Positions 1 to 8,428 are shown, counted from the first letter of the stretch. The stretch: 64,000 nucleotides of DNA from Burkholderiaceae bacterium (GCA_022843955.1 JALHMQ010000008.1:1-64000), one strand, 5' to 3'. The notes: generated from the sequence alone by a model not told the origin. Made by a program: numbers and translations.

Positions 1-307
1 GCATCTGACTGGCGCAAGTCGCGGTTTCCTCCCTCGAGGCTTGGCCAACGCCTGCCCTGGCGGCTGCGCAAGAACTTGCGTCGTCCCGAGCTCGGGCAGG
101 CATCGGCCAACCCTTAACGCTTTCTGACGTTCCGACCGTCCGCTTTGTGCCACCTGAACTGCTGTGCCAATGCAGCGCGGACGGCCGCGACAACGCGCGC
201 TTATGCGGGCACGCGCATCGTCGCCGAGTCGCTTGCAATCCGCCTCGCCTGTCGCGCACCATGCGGACTTCCGGTGCCGGTGTGCCGGTTCCATGCAAGG
301 AGAACTG
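1..307. other. Upstream non-coding stretch with imperfect palindrome
   Basis: I see no convincing gene before the first hydrolase start. The stretch holds a long imperfect inverted repeat: 41-57 can pair with 94-110 (six plus eight matched bases around a three-base mismatch), and a smaller perfect hairpin lies inside it at 67-80 (CGCAAG-AA-CTTGCG). It could be a terminator of a gene outside the window or a dispersed palindromic element. There is no T-run after it. Confidence 0.4.
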
Positions 308-1315
308 ATGCATCTCTTTCGCCCCGCGCGCCTTCTCGCTGCCGCGCTGAGCCTGATCACCGCCAGCGCGCTGGCGGCGCCGGGCGCGCCGCCGCCGCCC
401 ACCTATCGCATCGAGGTGCATCCCATCTCGAGCGTGGATCTGACCACCGCCGAGGCGCTCACCGGCAAGGCCGATGGCGCGGCGCGCACCATCGCCGGTG
501 AACTGCGGCTGCCGGTGTCGACGCAGGCGCGGTTGCCGGCGGTGATCTTCCTGCACGGCGACGCCGGCGCGCTCGCCAACCAGGCGCTGTGGATCGACGA
601 GTTCAACGCGCTCGGCATCGCGGTGTTCACGGTGGACAGCTTCAGCGCGCGCGGCGCGATTGCCAAGACGCCTGGCCTGCAGGTCGACGGCGCCGGGCTG
701 ATCGGCAGTGCCGGTCGTGTGGCCGATGCCTACCGTGCGCTCGCGGTGCTCGCTGCACATCCGCGCATCGATGCGCAACGCATCGCGCTGATGGGTGTGT
801 CTTCCGGCGGCCGTGTGGTACTCAACAGCGCGATGACGCGCTTTGCGCGCCAGCATGCGCCGGCCGGCGCGAGCTTTGCCGCCTTCGTCGCGCTGTATCC
901 GCCGTGCAACCTCACGCTCGACGGCGACACCGCGCTGCAGCCGGCGCCGCTGCAGATCCATCATGGCGCCGCCGATGTGGTGACCCGCGCCGATGCCTGC
1001 CGCCAGTACGCGGCGCGCGTGCGGCGGGCCGGCGGCAACGCCGAGTTCTTCGAGTACGCCGAGGCGCCGCACGGCTACGACTCGCCGGCCGGCATGCCGC
1101 CCAACGCGCTGCCGCAGGCGGCCAACGCCAGTCGCTGCAACTTTGTCGAGCGCGACGGTGGGCGGCTCGTCAACGCGGATACCGAGAGGCCGGTGACGCT
1201 GGCCGATGCCTGCGTGAGTACCGGCCTGGGCGGCGGCCACCAGGCGCAGGCGGCAAACGCCACGCGGGCGGTCGTGAAGTCGTTCCTGCGCACGGTGTTC
1301 AAGCTCGCGCCATGA
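308..1315 (+). CDS. Secreted dienelactone-hydrolase-like alpha/beta hydrolase
   Basis: A 335-residue exported serine hydrolase of the alpha/beta fold. Residues 1-23 form a signal peptide ending ALAA. The fold motifs are visible: an oxyanion-hole strand with FLHGDAG near 81-87, a nucleophile elbow GVSSG with Ser165, Asp224 after strand HHGAAD, and His256 in APHGY, so the triad looks complete. The substrate cannot be told from sequence; the dienelactone hydrolase family acts on esters and lactones. The start at 308 is chosen because an AGGAG site lies about six bases upstream and the signal peptide begins there. It is convergent with the ArsR gene that follows. Confidence 0.8.
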   Translation: MHLFRPARLLAAALSLITASALAAPGAPPPPTYRIEVHPISSVDLTTAEALTGKADGAARTIAGELRLPVSTQARLPAVIFLHGDAGALANQALWIDEFNALGIAVFTVDSFSARGAIAKTPGLQVDGAGLIGSAGRVADAYRALAVLAAHPRIDAQRIALMGVSSGGRVVLNSAMTRFARQHAPAGASFAAFVALYPPCNLTLDGDTALQPAPLQIHHGAADVVTRADACRQYAARVRRAGGNAEFFEYAEAPHGYDSPAGMPPNALPQAANASRCNFVERDGGRLVNADTERPVTLADACVSTGLGGGHQAQAANATRAVVKSFLRTVFKLAP

Positions 1316-1326
1316 GTCCGGCGTGC

Positions 1327-2052
1327 TTAGGAGGTTGAACGCGTGGCGAGGTCCGGCAGCGGCATCCAGTCGACGAGCTGCCGTCGTCCCTCGGTCGTGA
1401 TCAGCAGCGCGCGCTCGCCGGCGCGGCGGCGCAGCCAGCCGCGGTCGAGCATCGCTTGCAGCAGCGCCACCGCCAGCGCGCCGGCAAGATGGTCGCGGCG
1501 CTCGGACCAGTCGATGCAGCCGTAGGCCACCGGCCGGCCGCCGCCCTGCGCGCGCCGCTGCCAGTGGCGGCCGTCCAGGCCGAGTCGATCCAGCGCCGCG
1601 GCGCCGGCATCGCTCACGTGATGCACGCGCGCGCTGGGCACGAGCCAGCCGCGCTCGACCCACGAGGTCAGCAGGCCGACGCCGAGCTGCCCGCCCAGAT
1701 GCCCGTAGCAGCAGCGCGCCAGCCGCAGCCGCTGCCGTGCCGGCGCGTCCCACTGGCGCGCATGGGTGCCGCGTTCGGCCACCATTGCCAGCGCTTCGAG
1801 CGCATGGGCGACATCGGCATCGGCCAGCCGGTAGTAGCGATGCCGGCCGCGCGGCTCGCAGGTGACGAGACCGGCGGCCAGCAACTTGCCCAGATGCTCG
1901 CTCGCCGTCGCCGGACTCACGGCTGCGGCGCGTGACAGTTCGCCGGCGCTGGCCAGTTCACCCGACAGGAGCACCGCCAGCATGCGCGCGCGGCTGCCAT
2001 CGGCCAACAGCGCGGCCAGTGTTGCAAGGCGCGGCTCGTGCGGCGCGGCCAT
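1327..2052 (-). CDS. ArsR-family winged-helix transcriptional regulator
   Basis: A 241-residue regulator. The first 100 residues are an ArsR/SmtB-type winged helix (ELSRAAAVSPATASEHLGKLLAAGLV is the recognition region, RGRHRYYRL the wing). No metal-binding CxC-type motif is seen in the DNA-binding helix, so metal sensing is not indicated. The C-terminal 130 residues, including a YGHLGGQLGVGL segment, are an extension known in a subgroup of ArsR proteins. The gene starts six bases after the stop of the ABM-domain gene and is probably the last gene of a three-gene operon (NIPSNAP, ABM, ArsR), suggesting autoregulation. The ATG at 2052 is preferred over a longer frame with no internal domain. 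Confidence 0.78.
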   Translation of the reverse strand: MAAPHEPRLATLAALLADGSRARMLAVLLSGELASAGELSRAAAVSPATASEHLGKLLAAGLVTCEPRGRHRYYRLADADVAHALEALAMVAERGTHARQWDAPARQRLRLARCCYGHLGGQLGVGLLTSWVERGWLVPSARVHHVSDAGAAALDRLGLDGRHWQRRAQGGGRPVAYGCIDWSERRDHLAGALAVALLQAMLDRGWLRRRAGERALLITTEGRRQLVDWMPLPDLATRSTS

Positions 2053-2057
2053 GCGCG

Positions 2058-2402
2058 TCAGAGCAGGAACGCGTTGGAGTCCAGCGGCGCCTGCGCGCGT
2101 TCGTGCATGCCGTAGTCGCGCGCGCAGGAGACCACCCGGATCCGGTAGTCGGCGAACACCGCCTCGCGCCCCTCGCGCTGGCCGTGGCGATGGCAGACCT
2201 CGTTGCGCCAGCGCGCGATGGCCGCCTCGTCGCGCCACCAGCTCATCGACAGGTACACGCCGGGTCGGCTCAGGCTTTCGAAGCGCTCCACCGAGATGAA
2301 TCCGTCGATCGCTTCCAGCCGTTCACGCAGCGAGGCGGCGATCTCGAAGTAGCGGTCGGCGCGCCCGGGCAGTGGCGTGACCTCGAACAACACGGCCATC
2401 AT
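2058..2402 (-). CDS. ABM-domain (antibiotic biosynthesis monooxygenase-like) protein
   Basis: A 114-residue single-domain protein with the dimeric alpha/beta-barrel pattern of the ABM family ([19 protein letters not shown] at the start, then [22 protein letters not shown]). Members are cofactor-free monooxygenases, haem-degrading enzymes or small-molecule sensors; the substrate is not predictable. The start codon overlaps the stop of the upstream NIPSNAP gene as ATGA, so the two are translationally coupled. Both partners share the ferredoxin-like dimeric fold, so they may act on the same reactive compound. Confidence 0.75.
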   Translation of the reverse strand: MMAVLFEVTPLPGRADRYFEIAASLRERLEAIDGFISVERFESLSRPGVYLSMSWWRDEAAIARWRNEVCHRHGQREGREAVFADYRIRVVSCARDYGMHERAQAPLDSNAFLL

Positions 2403-2752
2403 CGTGGCGCTCCCTCGTTCAGGTTGACCGCAGGCGGCTGCAGGAACGTGGCGGGCACGACCTGCGTGAAGCTGCGGTGCTCGCGCAGGATAAAGCGCTC
2501 GCGCTGTGCGAACGCGAAGTTGGCTTGTCCGTCCGGGTCAGCCTTCAATCGCTGTCGATACGCCTCGTAGGCGGCGAGCGAGGGCAGGGCGATCAGGCCC
2601 CAGGCCTCGAAGTCGGTGCCCTCGTGCGGCACGAAGTAGCCCAGCAGATGACCGCCGCAGCGGGGGATGACGGGGGCCCAGGCGCGGGCGTAGTCGACGA
2701 ACTGGGCGCGCTTGAACGGGTCGAGTTCATAGCGGATGAAGCAGGTGAGCAT
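2399..2752 (-). CDS. NIPSNAP-family protein
   Basis: A 117-residue protein of the NIPSNAP type: short hydrophobic strand, then [22 protein letters not shown] and the [13 protein letters not shown] core. The family has no settled function in bacteria and is structurally close to ABM domains. I start it at 2752, because GGAGG lies eight bases upstream, whereas the ATG 15 bases earlier would place that site inside the gene. It is the first gene of the NIPSNAP-ABM-ArsR operon, overlapping the next gene by four bases. Confidence 0.75.
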   Translation of the reverse strand: MLTCFIRYELDPFKRAQFVDYARAWAPVIPRCGGHLLGYFVPHEGTDFEAWGLIALPSLAAYEAYRQRLKADPDGQANFAFAQRERFILREHRSFTQVVPATFLQPPAVNLNEGAPR

Positions 2753-2851
2753 GGCAATGGCCTCCACGGCGGCGACAGATGACGCAGTGTCGAGTGCCGT
2801 GCAGCCACGTGGTTTCGGTGCCGGCCGAAGCGTGACCGGCGCGCAGCGACA

Positions 2852-3454
2852 CTAGTGCAGCAATGCCTGCAGCCCTGTCCAGCCGGTGCGCTGCAGCCAG
2901 ATCAGCAGGCCGAGATTCAACGCCACGGTGACGACAAAGGTCACCAGGAACGATCGCTTCGTCGACTTGTGACGCAGCCAGCGCTGCGCTACCAGGGCGC
3001 CCGGCCAGCCGCCAGCCAGTGCCAGCGCGTGCAGCGTCTTCTCCGGCGTGCGCCAGCTGCGGCGCACAGCCGCCGCCTTGTCGATGCGATAGGCAACGAA
3101 CGCGAGCACGCTCAGCAGTGCGTACCACGCGGGCACGAGCCAGGGCAGCGCGCCGCGCGCCGCAGCTCCCAACAGGAACGCAAAGAACACCGCCGCCAGT
3201 GCCGGCGCCAAGATGGCGCCCATCGCCGGCAAGCCGCGCGTCCGGCTGCGCGCCACGTACTGCACGCTGCGCGCGGTGTGGCGCTGCCTGTCGTCGACCA
3301 CGAGTTCGTAGGTGACGAGCTCATCGCCTCGGGGGCGGCGCCCGGCGCCGAAGTCGTTGCGATGGACGAACACGCGCGGCCCGCCGCCGTTGGGCGTGAT
3401 GAAGCCGAAGCCCCGATCATCGTTCCATGTGGTCAAACGACCCTGGTAGCGCAT
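2852..3454 (-). CDS. Cold-shock domain plus DUF1294 membrane protein
   Basis: A 200-residue two-domain protein. Residues 1-65 are a cold-shock/RNA-binding domain (RGFGFITPNGGGPRVFVHRNDF carries the RNP1 and RNP2 motifs). The remainder is a DUF1294 membrane module with about four hydrophobic helices and the conserved DK..A..R.WRTPE..L..LAL.GGW.GA...Q...RHK..K..F core. This fusion is widespread in proteobacteria; its role, perhaps tethering RNA or single-stranded DNA at the membrane, is not established. The gene stands alone between the NIPSNAP operon and the degraded gene upstream. Confidence 0.85.
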   Translation of the reverse strand: MRYQGRLTTWNDDRGFGFITPNGGGPRVFVHRNDFGAGRRPRGDELVTYELVVDDRQRHTARSVQYVARSRTRGLPAMGAILAPALAAVFFAFLLGAAARGALPWLVPAWYALLSVLAFVAYRIDKAAAVRRSWRTPEKTLHALALAGGWPGALVAQRWLRHKSTKRSFLVTFVVTVALNLGLLIWLQRTGWTGLQALLH

Positions 3455-3489
3455 GCGACGATCTCGTGACCGAGCAGGCTCGAGTTGAT

Positions 3490-3770
3490 TCACGTTCCGT
3501 CCCGCTGCTGTTTCTCGGTGCGTTCGCGCGTCGCGCATTGGCGCGCCTGCGTCTCGTGCATCAGCGTGTAGGCGACGTAGTACATGTAGATATTGCGCAC
3601 GTAGGTCGTGGTCTCCAGGCCAATGCGCTCGGCTGCCAGGCGCTCGAACTGACCGAACCAGGTGTTGGGGTCGGGCACGCCCACGCGATCAGGCGGCGCG
3701 CCAGCATCTGGTCGAAGTCGCCGGTGAGGATCGCCGCACTGCCGCCGGCCAGATCGAGTGCCCGCGGGTG
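3490..3770 (-). pseudogene. Internally deleted MltF-type lytic transglycosylase relic
   Basis: Two fragments of one protein family lie end to end in different frames. At about 3755-3681 the minus strand reads LTGDFDQMLARRLIAW, which resembles the N-terminal motif of MltF-type proteins (periplasmic-binding domain fused to a lytic transglycosylase). At 3684-3490 it reads PDPNTWFGQFERLAAERIG and then YVRNIYMYYVAY, resembling the C-terminal end of the same family. The middle, several hundred residues including the catalytic domain, is missing and the junction near 3681-3684 shifts frame. A 10-bp tandem duplication (CCCGCGGGTG, 2.5 copies near 3762-3784) lies just upstream. Identification is from remembered family motifs. 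Confidence 0.55.
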
Positions 3771-4140
3771 CCCGCGGGTGCCCGTTTGCCGGACGCGCCT
3801 GCGTCGATGGCGCAAACGTAACGCGGCTGCCGGCCACGAGCAGTTGACGGCGATGGCGGTCGATGGGCGTCACGGCGCCAGTAGAGCCGAAGGGGGGCGA
3901 AGCGACAAGCCGGTTGCGGCCATCGGGCGCCGGGTTGCCTCGAAAGCGAGCCACGGCGCGTTGGCACAGGGCGCGCCGCTGAATGGACTTTGGCCGCAGA
4001 TCAACACCACACCAACTGTGGCCGACGCGCGCGGTGGCGCAAATGACTTTGGTCAGGGTTTGGCCCAAGCCGGCTGCTAGCCTTCGCCGGTCCATTTATC
4101 AGGCTGGCCGCAGGCCGGCTGCGTACCGAACGAGTCTGCC
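3771..4140. other. Non-coding stretch
   Basis: No frame here has a plausible protein; the longer frames are low-complexity shadows. It probably holds remaining debris of the degraded gene downstream and the promoter of the HemG-like gene, but I cannot point to promoter boxes. Confidence 0.4.
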
Positions 4141-4683
4141 GTGGCGAACATCCTGCTCCTGTATTCGACCAACTTCGGCTTGTCGCGCCAGATCAGCGAA
4201 CGCCTGCAGGCCAACCTGCGCGAGCAGGGCCAGCGGGCCGAGGTTGCGCCGATCGCCGACGCCAGCGTCGATCCCAAGGCGTTCGATGCGATCGTCATCG
4301 GTGCCAGCGTCAAGCACGGCAAGCACAACCCGGCGGTGCTCGACTTCATCCGCACCCACCAGCCGCTGCTCGAGTCCAAGCCCAGTGCGCTGTTCTCGGT
4401 GAACCTGGTGGCGCGCAAGCCGGCCAAGAACACGCCGCAGACCAATCCCTACCTGAAGCGGCTGCTGGCCCAGTCACCGTGGAAGCCGAAGCTGCTCGGC
4501 GTGTTCGCCGGCGAACTCGACTACTCGCGCTACGGCCCGCTCGACAAGCAGATGATGCGGTTCGTCATGTGGATCAACAAGGGACCGACCGACCCGAGCA
4601 CCAAGGTGAAGTTCACCAACTGGAGCGAGGTGGATCGCTTTGCCGGCCAGGTGGCGGCGCTGGCCAACGGCCGCGCGGCCTGA
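4141..4683 (+). CDS. hemG: HemG-like flavodoxin (protoporphyrinogen oxidase type)
   Basis: A 180-residue flavodoxin-fold protein, about the length of E. coli HemG (181). The FMN phosphate loop is YSTNFGLSRQIS near residues 8-19; VIGASVKHGKHNPAV and the FAGELDYSRYGPLDKQMMRFVMW segment are HemG-type signatures. HemG oxidises protoporphyrinogen IX to protoporphyrin IX in haem synthesis and passes electrons to quinone. The start is GTG at 4141. The next gene begins 14 bases downstream and encodes a membrane cytochrome b, a plausible electron acceptor. A general flavodoxin role is the alternative. Confidence 0.75.
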   Translation: MANILLLYSTNFGLSRQISERLQANLREQGQRAEVAPIADASVDPKAFDAIVIGASVKHGKHNPAVLDFIRTHQPLLESKPSALFSVNLVARKPAKNTPQTNPYLKRLLAQSPWKPKLLGVFAGELDYSRYGPLDKQMMRFVMWINKGPTDPSTKVKFTNWSEVDRFAGQVAALANGRAA

Positions 4684-4697
4684 GCGGCAGGATCGGC

Positions 4698-5213
4698 GTG
4701 CGCGACCTGCTGGACCGCATCAACGGCCCGTTGCACCTGGTCGCCGCGCTCGCCGGCGCGTGGCTGGTGGCGACCAGCCCGTGGATCGGCATGTATGCGT
4801 GGATCCCCGATGAACCGGGCTTCTTCGACCTCGGCCATATCGGCGTCGGGCTCCTGGGGCTGGTGGTCGGCGTGGTCTATCTGATCGCCTGCACGCTGGG
4901 CGGCCGCTGGCGGCTGTACTTCCCGTGGCTTGCCGGGCAGGTGAGCGCACTCGGAAGCGATGTGGCCGGCATCTTCCGCGGCCAGCGACCGATGAGCGAA
5001 GGCGGTGGCCTGTTCGCGGTGATCGAGGGCCTGCTGCTGCTGACGCTGCTGGCCGCCGGCGTCACCGGCGCCGTGTGGCTCGTGCTGGAGGGCACCGATG
5101 CCGCACGCGCGTGGCACGCCTATCACGTGTTCGCAGCGCGCGCGTTTGCCGGCGCGCTGCTGCTGCACCTGGTCGGCGTGGCGCTGCACCTGATCGATCT
5201 CGTGCGCGACTGA
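4698..5213 (+). CDS. Membrane cytochrome b-like protein
   Basis: A 171-residue protein with four predicted membrane helices. Histidines sit where haem ligands would be expected: one in RINGPLHL of helix 1, one in LGHIGVG of helix 2, and several in the last segment (WHAYHVF, LLLHLVGVALHL). It looks like a small cytochrome b/b561-type protein. The start is taken as GTG 4698 with an upstream GGCAGG; no ATG precedes the first helix. The 14-base gap to the HemG-like gene suggests co-transcription and a shared redox chain from porphyrinogen to quinone, which is an inference. Confidence 0.65.
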   Translation: MRDLLDRINGPLHLVAALAGAWLVATSPWIGMYAWIPDEPGFFDLGHIGVGLLGLVVGVVYLIACTLGGRWRLYFPWLAGQVSALGSDVAGIFRGQRPMSEGGGLFAVIEGLLLLTLLAAGVTGAVWLVLEGTDAARAWHAYHVFAARAFAGALLLHLVGVALHLIDLVRD

Positions 5214-5234
5214 TCGGGTGCGGCTGCACGCCGA

Positions 5235-5825
5235 TCAACCGGCGCCAAACTCCTGCTTCGCCAGCGCCGCCAGCCAGGTGCCCGCCTCACGGAATGCGCG
5301 GCTCGATGCTTCGGCGCGGGCACGCACGTAGGCACCTTCGATCGCCGTCAACAGCAGGCCGGCGAACGAGCGCGCGCGTCGCGCGTCACCCGCGTCGAAG
5401 TGCGCGGCGATCTGCGCGCTCCACGATTCAAGTGCGGCAGCCAGCACCTCGCGCAGGCCGGCGACCTCGTCGTTGAGGTCCAGACTCACCGTCCCCACCG
5501 GACAGCTCATCCGGAACGCGCCATCCTCCGCACGCCGTGCAAACGCATCAAAAAGCGCCTTGACCTTGTCGGCCGGGGCCGTGCGACCTGCGAGTGCCGC
5601 CTCGATGAAGGCCTGCACGCGGCCGCTGTACAGGTCCAGTGCCTCGGCGGCGATCTGCTGCTTGCCGGCCGGGAAGAAGTGGTAGACCGAGCCCTTGGGC
5701 GCGCCACTTTCGCGCACGATCTCGTTGATGCCCGCGCCGCTCAGGCCTGAGCCGCGCATCAGCGTGATGGCCGCCTCGATCATGCGTTCACGCGAGGCTG
5801 AGCCGGCCCGGATTCGCGTTGCCAT
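5235..5825 (-). CDS. TetR/AcrR-family repressor (LmrA/YxaF-like)
   Basis: A 196-residue regulator. Residues 10-57 form the TetR helix-turn-helix (GINEIVRESGAPKGSVYHFFPAGKQQIAAEAL). The C-terminal domain, with FRMSCPVGTVSLDL, matches the LmrA/YxaF subgroup. It is divergently arranged with the class II aldolase gene, and a palindrome TAGAC-CA-GTCTA lies between them at 5853-5864, so it probably represses itself and the aldolase. The inducer is unknown. Confidence 0.85.
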   Translation of the reverse strand: MATRIRAGSASRERMIEAAITLMRGSGLSGAGINEIVRESGAPKGSVYHFFPAGKQQIAAEALDLYSGRVQAFIEAALAGRTAPADKVKALFDAFARRAEDGAFRMSCPVGTVSLDLNDEVAGLREVLAAALESWSAQIAAHFDAGDARRARSFAGLLLTAIEGAYVRARAEASSRAFREAGTWLAALAKQEFGAG

Positions 5826-5852
5826 GCCTGGTTCCCGTATTGACCTACTAAT

Positions 5853-5864
5853 TAGACCAGTCTA
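5853..5864. promoter_or_regulatory. Probable TetR operator
   Basis: Inverted repeat TAGAC-N2-GTCTA in the 73-base gap between the divergent TetR and aldolase starts, in a locally AT-rich stretch. Operators of LmrA/YxaF-type TetR repressors have this look. The site would overlap promoters in both directions. Confidence 0.6.
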
Positions 5865-5898
5865 TATATTCAGTACGCATGATGCAACGGAGGCAGCG

Positions 5899-6675
5899 AT
5901 GAACGACCAAGCCATCGATATGCGCAATCTCGAGCGTGCCGGCATCGGCGAGGTGGAATGGCAGCTGCGCACCGACCTGGCCGCCTGCTACCGGCTGGTG
6001 GCGCTGTTCGGCTGGGACGACCTCATCTTCACTCACATCTCGGCACGCATCCCCGGCCCGGATCACCACTTCCTGATCAACCCCTATGGATTCCTGTTCA
6101 GCGAGATCACCGCCAGCAGCCTGGTCAAGGTGGATCTCGATGGCCGCAAGCTGAGTGACAGCCCGCACGAGATCAATCCGGCCGGCTTCACGATCCACAG
6201 CGCGATCCATGCGGCGCGTGACGATGCCGCTTGCGTGCTGCACGTCCACAGCGTCAACGGCGTGGCGGTGTCGGCCCAGCGCGACGGCCTGCTGCCGCTG
6301 TCGCAGCACTCGATCTTCGTGCTGTCGTCGCTTGCTTATCACGACTATGAAGGCGTGGCCCTGAATGACGATGAGAAGCCGCGCCTGGTGCGCGACCTCG
6401 GCGACAAGCGCTTCCTGATGCTGCGCAACCACGGTCTGCTGACGGTCGGTCGCTCGGTGGCCGAGGCCTTCGTCGCCATGTATTTCTTCGAGGCGAGCTG
6501 CATGATGCAGGTGCGTGCGCAGGCCGGCGGGGGTCCGCTGCGGCTGATCAGCGACGGCATCGTCGCCGGTGCGCAGGCGCAATGGCAGGCAGTAACGCGA
6601 GGCGCCGGCGGTGGCCTGGCGTGGCCGGCGCTGCTGCGCAAGCTGGACCGGCTGGACCCCGGCTTTCGCGACTGA
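5899..6675 (+). CDS. Class II aldolase/adducin-family protein
   Basis: A 258-residue protein of the class II aldolase/adducin fold. Likely metal ligands are visible: His115 and His117 in VLHVHS and His178 in LRNHGLLT. NPYGFLFSEIT near 61-71 is the substrate-phosphate loop of this group. Relatives are fuculose- or ribulose-phosphate aldolases/epimerases, but many proteobacterial copies, like this one, are of unknown substrate. The start at 5899 has CGGAGG five bases upstream. Control by the divergent TetR protein is likely. Confidence 0.8.
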   Translation: MNDQAIDMRNLERAGIGEVEWQLRTDLAACYRLVALFGWDDLIFTHISARIPGPDHHFLINPYGFLFSEITASSLVKVDLDGRKLSDSPHEINPAGFTIHSAIHAARDDAACVLHVHSVNGVAVSAQRDGLLPLSQHSIFVLSSLAYHDYEGVALNDDEKPRLVRDLGDKRFLMLRNHGLLTVGRSVAEAFVAMYFFEASCMMQVRAQAGGGPLRLISDGIVAGAQAQWQAVTRGAGGGLAWPALLRKLDRLDPGFRD

Positions 6676-6686
6676 TTGCGCTGGCG

Positions 6687-7457
6687 TCAGCGGCAGCCGT
6701 CGGTCAGCTCGGGTGCCGGTCGCACCCGGTAGCCGATCATGCGCGTGCACCCCTTGCCGCCGCCAAAGCCCAGGCACAACAGCTTCTCGGTACGACCCGG
6801 ACAGACGGAGTTGGCGGCGCCACGCTCGGAGCCATCGGCCTGGGCGAACTGGCCTGAGACCTGCATCGACTGGTTGCAGCCGTTGCGGAAGACGTAGGTC
6901 AGCGTGGTGTTCTCCTGCGAATTGCCCCAGCGCTCCAGCTTCTGATCGACCAGCGTGATGCACTCGCTCCCGTGCTGATCGACTGGCGTGCCGCCGCCGG
7001 CGCGCGTCATGCCGTCGCTGCCGCGCGCGCCGGTCGCGGCGCCGGCAGGCCCGCGGTTGGTGGACGGGTTGATCGTCTGATACAGGCGCTGGCACTGCTC
7101 GCGTTCGGCGTCATTGCGCGGCACCTTGCGCACACATTGATCGTCGTACAGCCGCTCGCGCGAGAACATTCCGGAGTCGCCGATCACGCCGCTGGGGGCG
7201 GCCGGCGCGGGGCGCGTGGGTGCGCTGCCGGCATCCTCGCCGGCGTTCAGGCTGCCGTCCGCCGTCATGCGATCGATTTGCATGCGCCACTGCGCACACT
7301 GTGGTCGCAGGAACGGCGAGCTGGCCAGATTCTGTGCCGAGCAGGTGATCCGGTACTGCTGCTCGATCTGGTCGCGGGTGAAGGTCTGCGCCGTCAGCGG
7401 CAGGCAAACGGTGGCAAGGGCAGCTAGCACGAGGCGACGTGACGCGAGAGCGGGCAT
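6687..7457 (-). CDS. Secreted cysteine-containing protein of unknown function
   Basis: A 256-residue exported protein. Residues 1-24 are a signal peptide (RRLVLAALATVCLPLTAQ). After a proline/alanine-rich and glycine-rich middle, the last 80 residues form a domain with spaced cysteines (SECITLVDQKL, FRNGCNQSM, NSVCPGRTEKLLCLG, KGCTRM, DGCR). It resembles small periplasmic cysteine-rich domains, and a comparable cysteine-rich region ends the Bug/TctC fusion at the other end of the window. The start at 7457 has GGAG eight bases upstream. Function not recognised. Confidence 0.6.
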   Translation of the reverse strand: MPALASRRLVLAALATVCLPLTAQTFTRDQIEQQYRITCSAQNLASSPFLRPQCAQWRMQIDRMTADGSLNAGEDAGSAPTRPAPAAPSGVIGDSGMFSRERLYDDQCVRKVPRNDAEREQCQRLYQTINPSTNRGPAGAATGARGSDGMTRAGGGTPVDQHGSECITLVDQKLERWGNSQENTTLTYVFRNGCNQSMQVSGQFAQADGSERGAANSVCPGRTEKLLCLGFGGGKGCTRMIGYRVRPAPELTDGCR

Positions 7458-7657
7458 GCGCAACTCCAATGAGGGCGGCGGTGCGGCGGGACATGATCCG
7501 CCGCGGCGGGCGATCATGCGCGCGTGGCGGATGCAAGGCAACGCCCGTTGCACCGCGGCCGAAGGTCGTTCTTTTCTTTCGGAGGATTCGCGATCAGTAT
7601 CGCGCTCGGGCCGCCCATGTCCGCGCCACCGGCGCACTCACCACGGAGCTGACTTCG

Positions 7658-8428
7658 ATGAAATTCATGACTGGCGCCGATCTGTCGGCAGGTGACATCC
7701 TGCTCAAGCGGATTCCAGATTCGTTGATCAGCAGGATGGTCGGCAAGCTGTCGTCGTTGACCGTCAGCGACAGCGACGTGGCGTACACCAAGAGCATGCA
7801 TGGCATCGACCCGACGCAGTTCTGCCATGCCGCGCTGGCAATGGGCCCGGGCGAGCTGATGGAGTTCGATGAAGCCGGCAGCAACCCGGTCAGCGGCCTG
7901 CTGTCGATCGCCTTTGCCGGCGCCGGCATGGTGCATTCCCAGGCAGCCGCGCTGGCGGCGCGGCCGGAGCCCATGGAGTACGTCGTGTTCCGCTGCAGCA
8001 ACGCCGAACTGGCCCGCCGCGCGTGGAAGAAGGCACTGACGATCCGCACCTACACCGAGACCGGCTCGCAGGCCAAGCGCCCGTCCTACGGGCTGAGCAA
8101 GGCGCTCGGCAGCGCACTGTTGAAGAACCGCGGCGCCTCGGTCGGCGACGCCAACATTCGCAGCGAGCTGGCCAAGATCAAGGGCGAGGCGAATCACTGG
8201 TTCGAGACCAACCGGGCCAACTTCTTCTGCTCGCACTTCGTCACCTTTGTCTATCTGTGGGCCGCGAACGACATGACCAAGACCGGCAGCCTGGGCAGCG
8301 TCGGCTATGCGTTCGGCATCGAGCAGGCGCAACTGACGCCCGCCGAGCTGTGCGTGCGCATGCTGGCAAACGGCGGCAATTTCAGGCCCGTCGGCGCGCT
8401 GAGCATCGGCGGTGTGGCGCTGCCCTAG
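7658..8428 (+). CDS. YiiX-like permuted papain-fold (NlpC/P60-type) protein
   Basis: A 256-residue protein resembling circularly permuted papain-like enzymes of the YiiX group. The histidine comes first (QFCHAALAMGPGELMEFDEAG) and the cysteine later (NFFCSHFVTFVYLW), as expected for the permuted order. GDILL near the N terminus is the usual entry motif. Such proteins cleave amide or thioester bonds in lipids or peptidoglycan-related substrates; the target is unknown. No signal peptide is evident. An inverted repeat spans its stop codon, between it and the convergent subunit c gene. Confidence 0.65.
   Translation: MKFMTGADLSAGDILLKRIPDSLISRMVGKLSSLTVSDSDVAYTKSMHGIDPTQFCHAALAMGPGELMEFDEAGSNPVSGLLSIAFAGAGMVHSQAAALAARPEPMEYVVFRCSNAELARRAWKKALTIRTYTETGSQAKRPSYGLSKALGSALLKNRGASVGDANIRSELAKIKGEANHWFETNRANFFCSHFVTFVYLWAANDMTKTGSLGSVGYAFGIEQAQLTPAELCVRMLANGGNFRPVGALSIGGVALP

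Noticed and set aside
5848-7095. 415-residue minus-strand open frame
   Set aside because: It covers the class II aldolase on the opposite strand and part of the secreted protein in another frame; it shows no domain.
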